From assembly GCF_025154055.1 (NCBI RefSeq), contig NZ_JAOALK010000027.1, forward strand, positions 1 to 64,000: a DNA stretch of 64,000 bases, in the 5' to 3' direction. The notes beneath the pieces were generated by a model. It was not told where the DNA came from. It did not search any database and saw only the letters and a list, made by a program, of their open reading frames with translations. The DNA comes from Aquibacillus koreensis. GTDB taxonomy: Bacteria > Bacillota > Bacilli > Bacillales > Amphibacillaceae. The translations under genes were made by a program, and so were the position numbers. Positions 1 through 8,203 of the stretch are shown here, one piece after another (position 1 is the first letter of the stretch; every line of letters starts with the position of its first letter).

Positions 1-1
1 A

Positions 2-106
2 CAAGAAGAACGAAATCGCGTCCCGCGATGGCTATGGGATAGAGCGTTATTATGTAAAGAGGAAAAAAATACAGATAGAGGGTTATTAAGGGAAGAAAAC
101 CATTAA
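2..106 (+). CDS. 3' end of an unidentified gene (partial)
   Basis: The first bases are open in frame 2 for 34 codons and end at TAA (104-106). The residues are rich in Arg, Glu and Trp (contains RVPRWLWDRALLC). Nothing identifies a family. It could be the tail of a gene that starts left of the window, or chance reading through the edge of the neighbouring insertion element. Confidence 0.25.
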   Translation, partial: QEERNRVPRWLWDRALLCKEEKNTDRGLLREENH

Positions 107-119
107 GAACATAAAGAAA

Positions 120-183
120 AAGTATGCTTTCTGTGATATTGTTTAATCGCCAAACCAAACAATAAAAAAGAGAGAGCATACTT
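120..183. repeat. Imperfect inverted repeat upstream of the IS91-type unit
   Basis: AAGTATGCTTTCT (120-132) is mirrored by AGAGAGCATACTT (171-183) with one mismatch, around a 38-base loop. It lies about 130 bases before the recombinase gene and may belong to the element's end or be a terminator of the gene to the left. Confidence 0.35.
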
Positions 184-309
184 CTATGAAATTTATTCTA
201 ACACGAAAAACAACAAAATTACATAACCAATATTTTACTCCACTTAATCGTGGACCACCCACCTTCCGGTTTGTTTAAAAATCAACTAACAAATCGGAGG
301 GCTTTTATA

Positions 310-1179
310 ATGGAAAAATATAAACGACAGATCGAACTATTCTTTGAGCTTAAGAACTCACCAGAATCCACAAGAAAATCTATGAGAAGAAGAATAAACG
401 ATTTTTTATTCTATGTGGAAGTAGTATTAGAGATAGAAATTGATGAAGTTGCTTTTGAAGATATTCAGGGGTATATCCTTCACTTAAAAAGAGATAGAAA
501 ACTTTCACCAGGGACAATAAATAATTGTATTTCATCTATTAAGTTTTTTTACACGTATGTACTAGAGAAAACCTGGAATCCAATAAAGGTACCTAGAATG
601 AGAAGAGGCAAGAGCTTCCCTGTTATTCCACCTAGAGAGCAAGTATATGCACTTTTAGAGGGTACCAATAATTTAAAACATAAGGCGATTCTCGCCTTAA
701 TCTATGGTAGTGGATTGCGCGTTAGTGAAGTTGCACGACTAAAAATTAGTGATATAGATAGTCAAGGAATGCGAGTTCGTGTGCAGAAAACAAAACACGA
801 TACGAACCGTTATACCATTTTGTCTGAAGCTAGTCTTCTTGTCCTGCGAGAGTATTTCAAAGCCTATCATCATCGATCCTTTTCTAAAAATGATTGGCTC
901 TTCAAGGGACAAAAGCAAGAGAATCATATTACGGTTAAAAGCATACAAAATACCTTTCTTAAAATTAGAGAAAGATTAAATCTCGATACAGCAATTTCAG
1001 CACATACCTTACGGCATTGTTTTGCGACACACTCTCTCGAAGACGGAATTGATCCTGTGCATATACAACATATGTTAGGTCATAAAAGAGTGGCAACGAC
1101 AGTTGCTTATTTACACATGACTTCTAAAAGTTTAATGGGGATCAAAAGTCCATTGGACCAGCCTAGAGGTAAAAATTGA
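310..1179 (+). CDS. Tyrosine recombinase (phage-integrase family) of an IS91-type element
   Basis: The protein has 289 residues and a XerC/XerD-like layout. An N-terminal SAM-like core-binding domain (about 1-95) is followed by a catalytic domain (about 105-275). All catalytic residues are visible: R137 (GSGLRVSE), Lys near 160, H232 and R235 (HTLRH), H258 (LGH) and nucleophile Y267. I chose the ATG at 310 because GGAGGG sits 8 bases upstream; an open frame to 250 has no such site. It overlaps the following transposase start by one base, so the two are translationally coupled. It probably acts in movement or resolution of the element. A chromosomal Xer role is less likely given the neighbour. 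Confidence 0.85.
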   Translation: MEKYKRQIELFFELKNSPESTRKSMRRRINDFLFYVEVVLEIEIDEVAFEDIQGYILHLKRDRKLSPGTINNCISSIKFFYTYVLEKTWNPIKVPRMRRGKSFPVIPPREQVYALLEGTNNLKHKAILALIYGSGLRVSEVARLKISDIDSQGMRVRVQKTKHDTNRYTILSEASLLVLREYFKAYHHRSFSKNDWLFKGQKQENHITVKSIQNTFLKIRERLNLDTAISAHTLRHCFATHSLEDGIDPVHIQHMLGHKRVATTVAYLHMTSKSLMGIKSPLDQPRGKN

Positions 1180-2342
1180 TGACTATACAAAGTTTATTCG
1201 TTGATAACTACGATTACTTTAGAGTAACTCATAAAGTATCCATAGAACAGGCAAAAGCAGCCACGGCCATTAAAAATTGTAAAACAGATGCTTTAGGAGG
1301 TCACAGGCATGAGTGTGATTCATGTGGTGATTCAAAACTTAGCTATAATTCTTGTCGAAATCGTCACTGTCCGCAATGTCAAGGAGTTGATAAAGAGATT
1401 TGGGTGGATCAAAGAAGCAAAGATATTTTAAACGCACCCTATTTTCACGTCGTGTTTACGATACCCGAACAATTACACATGTTGATCTATCACAATCAAA
1501 AACTACTTTATAAATTAATGTACAAAGCAGTGGCAGAAACTTTGAACGAACTCGCATGGGACGATAAATATTTAGGTGCCCAAATTGGCTTTTTATCTGT
1601 CTTGCATACTTGGGGCCAGAATTTACACTATCATCCTCACATTCATACCATAGTCTTGGCCGGAGGCCTGACAAAAGATAACCGTTGGAAGGAAACGAGT
1701 AAAAAATTCTTTATTCCTGTGAAAGTTTTATCAAAGCAATTTAGAGGGAAATTTCTCTATTATCTCAAACAATATTACAACCAAAAGAAATTAAAGTTCT
1801 TTACTGAAACAACAAAATATCAATCTAGAAGTCAGTTTCAACAATTACTAGATAGCTGTTATGAACTGAATTGGTATAGTTATACCAAAAGAACATTTTC
1901 AGGTCCTTTAGCTGTGATGAAGTACCTTGGATTATACACGCACAGAATTGCCATTTCGAATAAACGTATCCTTTCACAAGGTTATGATACAGTGACCATC
2001 GGTGTAAAAGACTATAAGAATAACAATAAGAGAAAGCAAGTAAAGATGACCAAAGTAGAATTTATTCGGCGTTTTTTAATGCATGTATTACCGACACGAT
2101 TTGTGAAAGTAAGGCATTATGGTTTATTAGCAAATCGAAATAGAAAAACGAAGTTGGAACGTTGTCGAAGACTAACAAAGAGCCCTAGCTATAAACCGTT
2201 ATATGAAGGGTTAAGTAAAATTGAAGTCCTTGGAAAAATATTAAATAAGGATATGACTTTGTGTCCTTCGTGTAAAAAAGGTCATCTAGAAAGCGTTCAT
2301 TCATTTAAGATACCGCCGTTTCCATCATATAAGATACCGTGA
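1179..2342 (+). CDS. IS91-family HUH transposase
   Basis: This 387-residue protein is a rolling-circle (HUH/Y2) transposase. The N-terminal zinc-binding module has C46-x2-C49 and C64-x2-C67. The metal-binding HUH motif is H154-I-H156 within HYHPHIH, and paired catalytic tyrosines are Y249 and Y253 (YLGLY). IS91 enzymes nick single strands and move without terminal inverted repeats or target duplication. The ATG at 1179 shares a base with the TGA of the recombinase gene; a TTG three bases earlier is less likely. The reading frame is intact, so the element may still be active. Its exact ends cannot be fixed from one copy. Confidence 0.9.
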   Translation: MTIQSLFVDNYDYFRVTHKVSIEQAKAATAIKNCKTDALGGHRHECDSCGDSKLSYNSCRNRHCPQCQGVDKEIWVDQRSKDILNAPYFHVVFTIPEQLHMLIYHNQKLLYKLMYKAVAETLNELAWDDKYLGAQIGFLSVLHTWGQNLHYHPHIHTIVLAGGLTKDNRWKETSKKFFIPVKVLSKQFRGKFLYYLKQYYNQKKLKFFTETTKYQSRSQFQQLLDSCYELNWYSYTKRTFSGPLAVMKYLGLYTHRIAISNKRILSQGYDTVTIGVKDYKNNNKRKQVKMTKVEFIRRFLMHVLPTRFVKVRHYGLLANRNRKTKLERCRRLTKSPSYKPLYEGLSKIEVLGKILNKDMTLCPSCKKGHLESVHSFKIPPFPSYKIP

Positions 2343-2402
2343 TCGGTAGAATTAAATGCTTTTTTAAAAGCCTCTTAAATGGGGAGGGGGAAAGTACACC
2401 CA

Positions 2403-2454
2403 TTTTTAACTGTTATCTATGTTTTTAAGAAAAAACATAGATAACAGTTAAAAA
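2403..2454. terminator. Perfect 24-bp inverted repeat after the transposase
   Basis: The arms 2403-2426 and 2431-2454 are exact reverse complements around the loop AAGA. Each outer arm ends in a T or A run, so RNA from either strand would form a long stem followed by U residues. It lies 60 bases after the transposase stop. It may be a bidirectional terminator or a structured end of the element. Confidence 0.6.
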
Positions 2455-2580
2455 AACTGATAAATAAAAGATCAAAAATGAGGTTGGGGAGGATTGAATC
2501 CCCATAGGAAGAGAAGGAAGCGACTTCGTCCTTCTGGGACAATCAAAAATTTGCGGATAGTGGTAATACGAGATAGTACA

Positions 2581-2622
2581 AAGGCACAGATAGCTTAAAT
2601 AGCTAAATGTGCCTTCTTTTTT
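2581..2622 (+). terminator. Rho-independent terminator candidate
   Basis: AAGGCACA (2581-2588) pairs with TGTGCCTT (2608-2615), with an inner TAGCT/AGCTA pairing, and CTTTTTT follows. No complete gene immediately precedes it, so it may be left over from a gene lost when the IS91 unit arrived. Confidence 0.5.
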
Positions 2623-2647
2623 CGCAAACTTCCGATTGTTCCCTAAA

Positions 2648-2667
2648 AGAACCGTCCCTCCGTTCAC
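2648..2667. repeat. Dispersed GGGACGGTTCT repeat, copy 1 (half unit)
   Basis: This is a single arm reading AGAACCGTCCCTCCGTTCAC. It matches the right half of the full palindromic copies elsewhere in the window. It lies just upstream of the small gene at 2713. Confidence 0.75.
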
Positions 2668-2712
2668 ATAGCTTGCAATATTAATGGAACACTATAATCG
2701 GAGGTGATTATA

Positions 2713-2844
2713 GTGAAGGAAAGAAAAGCGAATCCATCAAAAGTAGGATTAGGTTCCGCGCATACAGAAGGGCAAGGAACGACAACACAAGAAACTGGTA
2801 GACATAAGGCTGATTCTTCGAGAAAGAAACCGAAGCGAACATAA
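2713..2844 (+). CDS. YuzL-like small basic protein (43 aa)
   Basis: A GTG start at 2713 follows GGAGGTGA (2700-2707) at good spacing. The 43-residue product begins MKERKANPSKVGLG and ends in a basic RKKPKRT tail. It has no membrane segment or cysteine. Size, the PSK-x-G start and the polar Gly/Gln/Thr centre recall the YuzL family of Bacillus, whose function is unknown; the match is by eye. A strong hairpin follows directly, so this is a monocistronic gene. Confidence 0.65.
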   Translation: MKERKANPSKVGLGSAHTEGQGTTTQETGRHKADSSRKKPKRT

Positions 2845-2861
2845 TTTATCAGGTCTAGAAT

Positions 2862-2894
2862 GTAAAGCAGGTGGAAGTAATCCACCTGCTTTAC
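2862..2894 (+). terminator. Hairpin terminator of the YuzL-like gene
   Basis: Perfect 14-bp arms, GTAAAGCAGGTGGA (2862-2875) and TCCACCTGCTTTAC (2881-2894), flank a 5-base loop. The T-run after it is weak. Confidence 0.65.
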
Positions 2895-2982
2895 ATATTA
2901 ACGCTTACATTATTGGAGGTTGGATGGACTGTATATGGTAATATCAAGGTAGGGGAATTGTTAATTATGGGTGGGGGACATT

Positions 2983-3102
2983 GTGAAATCAGTAATGAAA
3001 TACTTTTCTATAAAAGATAACTTACCCATGCTTATTATTCATTCGTCATTCACCATTATAGCTATACTTTCAGTCCTGATTCTATTTGTAGTCGATAATT
3101 GA
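2983..3102 (+). CDS. Small single-pass membrane protein (39 aa)
   Basis: A GTG start (2983) follows a G-rich site GTGGGGGAC about 5 bases upstream. The 39-residue product has a short basic N-terminus and one hydrophobic helix (about residues 17-37, from MLIIHSSF to LFVVD). I do not recognise a family. It sits in a run of three very small genes between an IS element and an SRPBCC gene. Codon use looks normal, but the call rests on the start site and the hydrophobic segment only. Confidence 0.45.
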   Translation: MKSVMKYFSIKDNLPMLIIHSSFTIIAILSVLILFVVDN

Positions 3103-3164
3103 TTGTACGAAATGGTATAGTGGTCTATATAGCATAAACGATCATCATGGAGAGGGGCAATACT

Positions 3165-3326
3165 TTGGATTTTCTTTTTTACATCACGATCATTGTAGCA
3201 TTATCCTTGATATACTACGGATATGAAAAAAAGGTAAATGCTGAATTAAAGAAAAAAGAAATAGAACTAGAAGAAAAAAAGATAGAATTAGAAATGAAGA
3301 AAATAGATTATGATAGAGAAAAGTAA
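3165..3326 (+). CDS. Small membrane-anchored coiled-coil protein (53 aa)
   Basis: A TTG start at 3165 follows AGAGGGGC (3151-3158). The product has one N-terminal membrane helix (residues about 2-19, LDFLFYITIIVALSLIYYG). A highly charged Lys/Glu helix with heptad-like spacing (about 22-53) comes next and would form a cytoplasmic coiled coil. Such tail-exposed mini-proteins are common in Bacillaceae, but I cannot give a function. It is 45 bases upstream of the SRPBCC gene and could be cotranscribed with it. Confidence 0.55.
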   Translation: MDFLFYITIIVALSLIYYGYEKKVNAELKKKEIELEEKKIELEMKKIDYDREK

Positions 3327-3370
3327 GTAGAGGGGACGCTTTAAATAAAGGTGAAAATGGAGGGGTTAGT

Positions 3371-3823
3371 GTGAGTATAAGTTTTGAAGTAATGAAAACA
3401 TTTCAGGTATCTAAAGAAAAAGTGTACGAGGGGTTACTTGATCTTGAATCAGCTAAACACTGGATGCAGGGCTTAGTAAGTATAGAGCGATTGGATACTG
3501 GTCCGATTCAAATAGGTAGTGAATGGAAGGAAACAAGAAAGATGTATGGTAAAGAAGCGTCTGAACATTTTGAGGTCGTTGAACTGCAATCGCCAGATAA
3601 GTTTGTGCTCCTTTGCGATGGAACGAAAGGCACGATGGGTAAGGGGGAGTATGTGTTTACATACCAACTTGATTATTCTGATAATCATACAGTCGTTACG
3701 CTTGATGGAAAAATAAACGGTTTGACCGGTTTAACAAAGTTATTTGGTAAGATGATGGTTGGGTCATTTAGGAAGGCATGCGAAAAAGATTTGGATGCTT
3801 TAAAGCGTTATTTGGAGGAGTAG
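3371..3823 (+). CDS. SRPBCC (START/Bet v1-like) family protein
   Basis: The protein has 150 residues, typical for single-domain SRPBCC proteins, which form a helix-grip fold with a deep hydrophobic pocket. The N-terminal pattern (V-F...Y.GLLDLESAKHW) and the terminal amphipathic helix (GSFRKACEKDLDALKRYL) fit the polyketide-cyclase-like branch. The start is GTG at 3371 behind GGAGGGG (3359-3365). No catalytic residues can be assigned. The ligand is unknown. It is followed by a repeat copy and then convergent genes. Confidence 0.7.
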   Translation: MSISFEVMKTFQVSKEKVYEGLLDLESAKHWMQGLVSIERLDTGPIQIGSEWKETRKMYGKEASEHFEVVELQSPDKFVLLCDGTKGTMGKGEYVFTYQLDYSDNHTVVTLDGKINGLTGLTKLFGKMMVGSFRKACEKDLDALKRYLEE

Positions 3824-3869
3824 GGAGAGGAACGGAGATTAGAACCACAATATATCTAGCATGGATAAA

Positions 3870-3912
3870 ACGTGAACGAAAGAACCGTCCCCCTGTTTAC
3901 ACCCCTGTTTAC
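3870..3912. repeat. Dispersed repeat, copy 2 (half unit)
   Basis: The arm runs from ACGTGAAC through AGAACCGTCCCC to GTTTAC (3870-3900). Its last 12 bases (ACCCCTGTTTAC) are then partly duplicated to 3912. It lies between convergent genes. Confidence 0.8.
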
Positions 3913-3950
3913 AAGAGTTAAGTCGGAAAGCTTACTTCCTCTTATTATAG

Positions 3951-3982
3951 AAAAAGGGCTACAATATTTGCAGCCCTTTTTC
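3951..3982 (-). terminator. Terminator of the AraNPQ-like operon
   Basis: AAAAAGGGCT and AGCCCTTTTT flank an 11-base loop. On the minus strand the stem is followed by T residues directly after the stop of the substrate-binding protein gene (3990). Confidence 0.75.
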
Positions 3983-3989
3983 TCATCCT

Positions 3990-5330
3990 TTAATTATTCA
4001 CTTGTGATTCAACAGCTTCTTGTGCGGCGTTTAATGCTTCTTCTGGTGTTTCAGAGCCAGCACGCAAGACGTTGTTTAGTGTATTCGTGTTAATTTCAGT
4101 TGCTACTTCCGGTGTATGAGGAGAAACATTAATCGCGTTAATTTCATCTTGAATTTCAGTTAAAGTGTCAAAGATATCATCACCAAAGTATTCGAAGTAT
4201 TTATTAGATTCTAATACATCTGGGTGGTCCCACACATCATGACGTATCGGGTCGAATCCTAAGACCGTCCAAATTTTTACGTTGGATTCCTCAGAAAGTT
4301 TTGCATATGCTAAGAATTCTTTCGCTAAGTCTGTACTTTCTGATTGGTTGGTAACGACTGTACCCGTACCACCCATACCTGCTGAACGGTTTCCGCCTTC
4401 TTCAAACGCTGGCATTGGTCTAACAACCATTTTACCTTTTAAGTCAGGCATACTGTCAGTAAATCTACCCATATACCAAATTGGCATTGCAACAGATGCG
4501 GCTCCACCATCTAGCATGTAGGAATAATACTCTTCTGCGTGTGGTTCATTACCAGGTGCTACTTCTGCAATTCCTGCTTCTTGCATATCTAAAAGTAATT
4601 GCAATGCATCAATATTTTCCTGTCTATTAATAGTAAGGTTATCATTTTCATCGATAAAGTCTGAGCCTTGTTGGGATACTAATTGGAAGTACGGTAAATA
4701 ATCACCAGGGAATGTGTTATACATCATAGCATCCGTGTTAGCAACTACTTTTTCACCTGCCGCCATAAAGTCATCCCAAGTTTTAATGGAATCAATATCT
4801 ACACCAGCTGCATCCATTATTTCCGTGTTGTAGTACATAACCGATGCACCTACGTGTGTCGGCATACCGTAGTAATTTCCGTCTTTTGAATAAATTTCAA
4901 AACGTGATGATACAAAGTTATCTAATTCAGGTTCCACATATTCGTTCATCGGTTCTAATTGTGGTTCCCCTTCCATGTAGTTAGGGAATCGTGCGATCTC
5001 TACATCGGCAATGTCTGGAGCACCGTTTCCTGATTGCAATGCTAGCAACAAGTTATTGTGCATTTGATCAAATGGATATGTTTCGGCAGTTAATTCAATT
5101 GGTCGATCTGGATTTTCTTCATTCCATCTTTCAGCAGCATCAACAAAGAAATCAACGTGTTGTGCAGCGAACGTCCAGAATGTAAGAGGTGTAGCATCCT
5201 CTATGTCATCCCCTACAACAGATACATCGTCGGCTTCAGTGCTAGCAGCCTCTTCATCATCTCCCCCACAAGCTACTAGGAACATGGCTAATATTCCGAA
5301 TAAAATTGCTAATAAACTTTTCCTTTTCAT
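3990..5330 (-). CDS. AraN-like sugar ABC transporter substrate-binding lipoprotein
   Basis: This 446-residue extracellular lipoprotein has a signal peptide (1-20) with lipobox LVAC and lipidated C21. An acidic linker and a family 1 solute-binding fold (SBP_bac_1) follow, starting near LTFWTFAAQH. It would capture oligosaccharides and hand them to the two permeases encoded upstream in the same operon. The arabinofuranosidase gene next door and AraR-like boxes at the operon promoter suggest arabino-oligosaccharides, as for B. subtilis AraN (433 aa). The gene is unusual in being last in the operon. Start ATG follows a purine-rich site. The family is certain; the ligand is inferred. Confidence 0.85.
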   Translation of the reverse strand: MKRKSLLAILFGILAMFLVACGGDDEEAASTEADDVSVVGDDIEDATPLTFWTFAAQHVDFFVDAAERWNEENPDRPIELTAETYPFDQMHNNLLLALQSGNGAPDIADVEIARFPNYMEGEPQLEPMNEYVEPELDNFVSSRFEIYSKDGNYYGMPTHVGASVMYYNTEIMDAAGVDIDSIKTWDDFMAAGEKVVANTDAMMYNTFPGDYLPYFQLVSQQGSDFIDENDNLTINRQENIDALQLLLDMQEAGIAEVAPGNEPHAEEYYSYMLDGGAASVAMPIWYMGRFTDSMPDLKGKMVVRPMPAFEEGGNRSAGMGGTGTVVTNQSESTDLAKEFLAYAKLSEESNVKIWTVLGFDPIRHDVWDHPDVLESNKYFEYFGDDIFDTLTEIQDEINAINVSPHTPEVATEINTNTLNNVLRAGSETPEEALNAAQEAVESQVNN

Positions 5331-5384
5331 TTTCCTACCCCCATCTATATATTAAAATTTAAGTGAAACCGCATGTCATAAGAT

Positions 5385-6053
5385 CTAATGATTCGTTTCA
5401 ACTGTTGGATTTTGTTCCAACATGTCTATATTGCTATGATCAATCTTTTCAAACACTCGCATAGATAGAAACGATACGATTATGGCTAATAAACTCATAG
5501 TACAAAAGATAAACATACTTGGAATCTCCAAAGAGATATAGATGATGATGAATATAAATAAGCTAATTAGTAAGGTTATTGGTAAATTTGTAATACCAAT
5601 GATGAAAGCGTTTTTAAAATGGTTTTTTATGCTAGATTGATAGTGTGTTAATAAAGGAAAGATCCAAATAACCAAGATAGAGTAAAGCAGTATGATAAAG
5701 TAATAAGCAAATACAACTACAACCGGCATTTGGTCTCCGAATTGTAAAAGAGCATGGTAATTTAGGAATAGGATAGCTGCTATGAAAGTTAAGACAATGC
5801 CAATAATATTAGACTTCAAGAATTCCTTTTTATACGATTTCTTGAAAGTCTGGAAAACAGATACGTCCTCTTTGTTCTGCACCCATTTTCTAGAAACACT
5901 AATGGCGGCTGTGGTAGCTGGAAACACACCAGCAAATACTAAACCCATTAAAGTAAATGCAATCCATAAGCAATTGAGCCATGCAACCCTCACTACAATT
6001 CTTAAAAAGCGTTCCAATGAACCTACAATTTGTTCACCAAACATATTTTTCAC
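5385..6053 (-). CDS. YesL-family (DUF624) membrane protein
   Basis: This 222-residue polytopic membrane protein has about five hydrophobic helices. The N-terminal region reads GSLERFLRIVVRVAWLNCLW and continues with FAGVFPATTAAISVSRKW, the hallmark pattern of YesL/DUF624. Members are found beside oligosaccharide ABC importers and are thought to be accessory membrane components; no biochemical role is established. Here it lies between the second permease (16 bases) and the binding protein (54 bases) in one transcription unit, which supports a transport-related role. Confidence 0.85.
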   Translation of the reverse strand: MKNMFGEQIVGSLERFLRIVVRVAWLNCLWIAFTLMGLVFAGVFPATTAAISVSRKWVQNKEDVSVFQTFKKSYKKEFLKSNIIGIVLTFIAAILFLNYHALLQFGDQMPVVVVFAYYFIILLYSILVIWIFPLLTHYQSSIKNHFKNAFIIGITNLPITLLISLFIFIIIYISLEIPSMFIFCTMSLLAIIVSFLSMRVFEKIDHSNIDMLEQNPTVETNH

Positions 6054-6069
6054 ATCCTAGTAAGTGCAA

Positions 6070-6909
6070 TTATCCTTTCACTCCACCAACTGTTAAACCT
6101 GAAATAAAATAACGTTGGAAGAAAATAAATAAAATAATGATTGGTATGACTGTCATCACGGAGCCGGCTATTAAAACGTCGTAGTTGTTTCCATAAGGTG
6201 TTAATAATGTTGCTAAACCAATTGGTAAGGTAAACATGTCATTGGAACGTAGGACAATTAATGGCCATAAGAAATTATTCCAGCTCCCAAGACCTTGTAA
6301 AATAGCCATTGCTCCTAATGATGGTGTCATTAGTGGAAGCATGATTTTGAAATAAATGCCATACTCTGTGGCACCGTCTATCCTAGCTGCATCCATGAGT
6401 TGAATAGGTAATCCTAAAGCGTACTGTCTAAAGAAGAAGACGGCAATTGGAGCTACAATCATTGGTAAAAGAACCCCAACATAGGTATCCACCAATTGAA
6501 AACTAATCATCATTTGGAATAATGGAAGCATTAGTATTTCAAAAGGTACCATTAAAATAAATACTACAAAAGTAAAGAAGAGATTTTTCCCTTTAAAATC
6601 ATACACAGCTAGTGCATAGCCTACCATCGCAGAGAAAAATAAAGATAATACAATGGTAATGGCCGATATAATTAGACTGTTCATGTACCAGCCCCAATAA
6701 CCATTTGCCTCTGTAAAGATGTACATGTAATTATCTAAATTAAGTACACTCCAATCAAATGCTAGACTAATTCCTGTACGCATTAATTCTGACGAAGGCC
6801 TTAGTGATGAAATTAAGAGCATAATGACAGGGAATAACGCTATTAAACAGATAATTCCCATACCAATATTCGCTATCATAACTGAAATTTTACGCTTTTC
6901 TTTTTTCAT
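6070..6909 (-). CDS. AraQ-like sugar ABC transporter permease
   Basis: This 279-residue permease belongs to the MalG/AraQ type (CUT1 family). Six membrane helices are visible. The cytoplasmic EAA loop reads DAARIDGATEYGIYFKIMLP, where the ATPase docks. The C-terminal GGVKG is typical of MalG-type permeases. Its ATG overlaps the stop of the upstream permease by one base (TAATG), so the pair is coupled. No ATPase gene is present in this operon, so a shared MsmX-type ATPase elsewhere is expected. Confidence 0.9.
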   Translation of the reverse strand: MKKEKRKISVMIANIGMGIICLIALFPVIMLLISSLRPSSELMRTGISLAFDWSVLNLDNYMYIFTEANGYWGWYMNSLIISAITIVLSLFFSAMVGYALAVYDFKGKNLFFTFVVFILMVPFEILMLPLFQMMISFQLVDTYVGVLLPMIVAPIAVFFFRQYALGLPIQLMDAARIDGATEYGIYFKIMLPLMTPSLGAMAILQGLGSWNNFLWPLIVLRSNDMFTLPIGLATLLTPYGNNYDVLIAGSVMTVIPIIILFIFFQRYFISGLTVGGVKG

Positions 6910-7859
6910 TACTCGTCACCTCGCTTGAATGCACCAGTTAGAACTAGCTGAATGAAACTTATAATGAAGATGATCAGCATGAGGATAACCCCAATTGCTG
7001 CCCCAAAGCCCATATCATTTTGTTGGATACCTTGTTGATAGATGTAACCAACAACGGTTAACCCGATATTTCCTGGTGAGCCTGCTTCCCAAAATACAAA
7101 GCTCTCCTCGAACATTCTGAAACCATTAATGATAGAAATAGTGACTACGAATATAGTTACAGGTTTTAAGAATGGTAACGTTACGTACCAAAACTTCTTG
7201 AAAATGGATGCCCCATCAATCTCCGCAGCTTCATATAGCTCTTTTGGAACTGTTTGAAGAGCTGCTAAAAAGTAGAGTATGTTGACCCCTAGCCAACGCC
7301 ATACACAAAGCATAACCATTAAGAACATTCCAGACCACGCATTAAATTTCCAATCAACCGATTCCATTCCAAGCCAGTTTAGAAGCTGATTTGCTGCAGC
7401 GGTATCTGTTTCCCCGAACATCAACCGGAAGATCATACCAGCAACAATGGTGGAAGCTAATGCTGGCATAAATAAGGAAGCACGAAATATTGTTTTCAAT
7501 TTGATAAATCTTGAATCCAGTATTACTGCAAGAATAATCGGTAGTATCGTCAGGATCGAAACAGTTAGAATAACGTATATTGTCGTATTTGTTAAAGCTT
7601 TATAAAATGTAGGATTAAATACGCGGTCATAGTTTGCTAACCCAACAAAATTAACTTGCCCTGGTAATACACTTTGAAAACTCATAATAATACCACGGAT
7701 TGCAGGATAAACAGTTAAAACTAAGAATGAAATAATAAATGGTGATACGAAAATATAAGGTACGACTTTTTTTGAGTTTAAGAATTTCATCAAAGGCTTA
7801 CGCGGCGGTTTTTGAGTAGCTACGTTAGGGTTCGTAGCTAAATTATGATCTGTTTTCAA
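6909..7859 (-). CDS. AraP-like sugar ABC transporter permease
   Basis: This 316-residue MalF/AraP-type permease is the first gene of the importer operon. A long cytoplasmic N-terminus (about 30 residues) precedes six or so helices. The EAA loop reads EAAEIDGASIFKKFWYVTLP. It pairs with the AraQ-like permease downstream to form the channel of a CUT1 oligosaccharide importer. The promoter region holds a cre-like site and two AraR-like boxes, predicting arabinose induction and glucose repression. Confidence 0.9.
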   Translation of the reverse strand: MKTDHNLATNPNVATQKPPRKPLMKFLNSKKVVPYIFVSPFIISFLVLTVYPAIRGIIMSFQSVLPGQVNFVGLANYDRVFNPTFYKALTNTTIYVILTVSILTILPIILAVILDSRFIKLKTIFRASLFMPALASTIVAGMIFRLMFGETDTAAANQLLNWLGMESVDWKFNAWSGMFLMVMLCVWRWLGVNILYFLAALQTVPKELYEAAEIDGASIFKKFWYVTLPFLKPVTIFVVTISIINGFRMFEESFVFWEAGSPGNIGLTVVGYIYQQGIQQNDMGFGAAIGVILMLIIFIISFIQLVLTGAFKRGDE

Positions 7860-7888
7860 TATATCCCCTCCATTAAAGCATTAGTGTT

Positions 7889-7902
7889 TGAATGCGCTTT
7901 CA
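7889..7902 (-). promoter_or_regulatory. cre-like site of the importer operon
   Basis: TGAATGCGCTTTCA matches the catabolite-responsive element TGNAANCGNNNNCA except for one base (T for A at position 5). It is 30 bases upstream of the AraP-like start. Confidence 0.5.
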
Positions 7903-7962
7903 ATATAGGTGTAGTGGAATTCCCTCTATTCCTATAACTCGATAGGTGTAATGTAATCGTTA

Positions 7963-8024
7963 TCAATTATACGTATAAATAGGGTTGTAATCTGTTAGAA
8001 TTACAATATTTAACCGTATAAGTT
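7963..8024. promoter_or_regulatory. Paired AraR-like operators, importer operon
   Basis: Box 1 contains the perfect 12-base palindrome TTATACGTATAA (7967-7978). Box 2 is TTTAACCGTATAAGTT (8009-8024), a weaker match. The central CG pairs are 43 bases apart, about four helical turns, as in the other AraR-like pairs in this window. AraR of B. subtilis binds sites with a central TACGTA-like core. Confidence 0.55.
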
Positions 8025-8203
8025 ATTACTATTATATTCAGAAGTATGGAGTATAGGATTAATTATTTCATTTTTTCAAAATAATTGTTCCACTTAATTA
8101 ATTTTGCACATCTTTACTAGAATAGTTGAATCTACTTTATGCATAGGCGATAAAAGTAAAAACTTAAAGTTTGGGATTGTTTACTAGATACTAGATATAA
8201 AGT

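Noticed and set aside
2425-2885. Minus-strand open frames of 70-80 codons
   Set aside because: They run through the hairpin, the terminator and a repeat copy, and oppose the better supported small gene at 2713.
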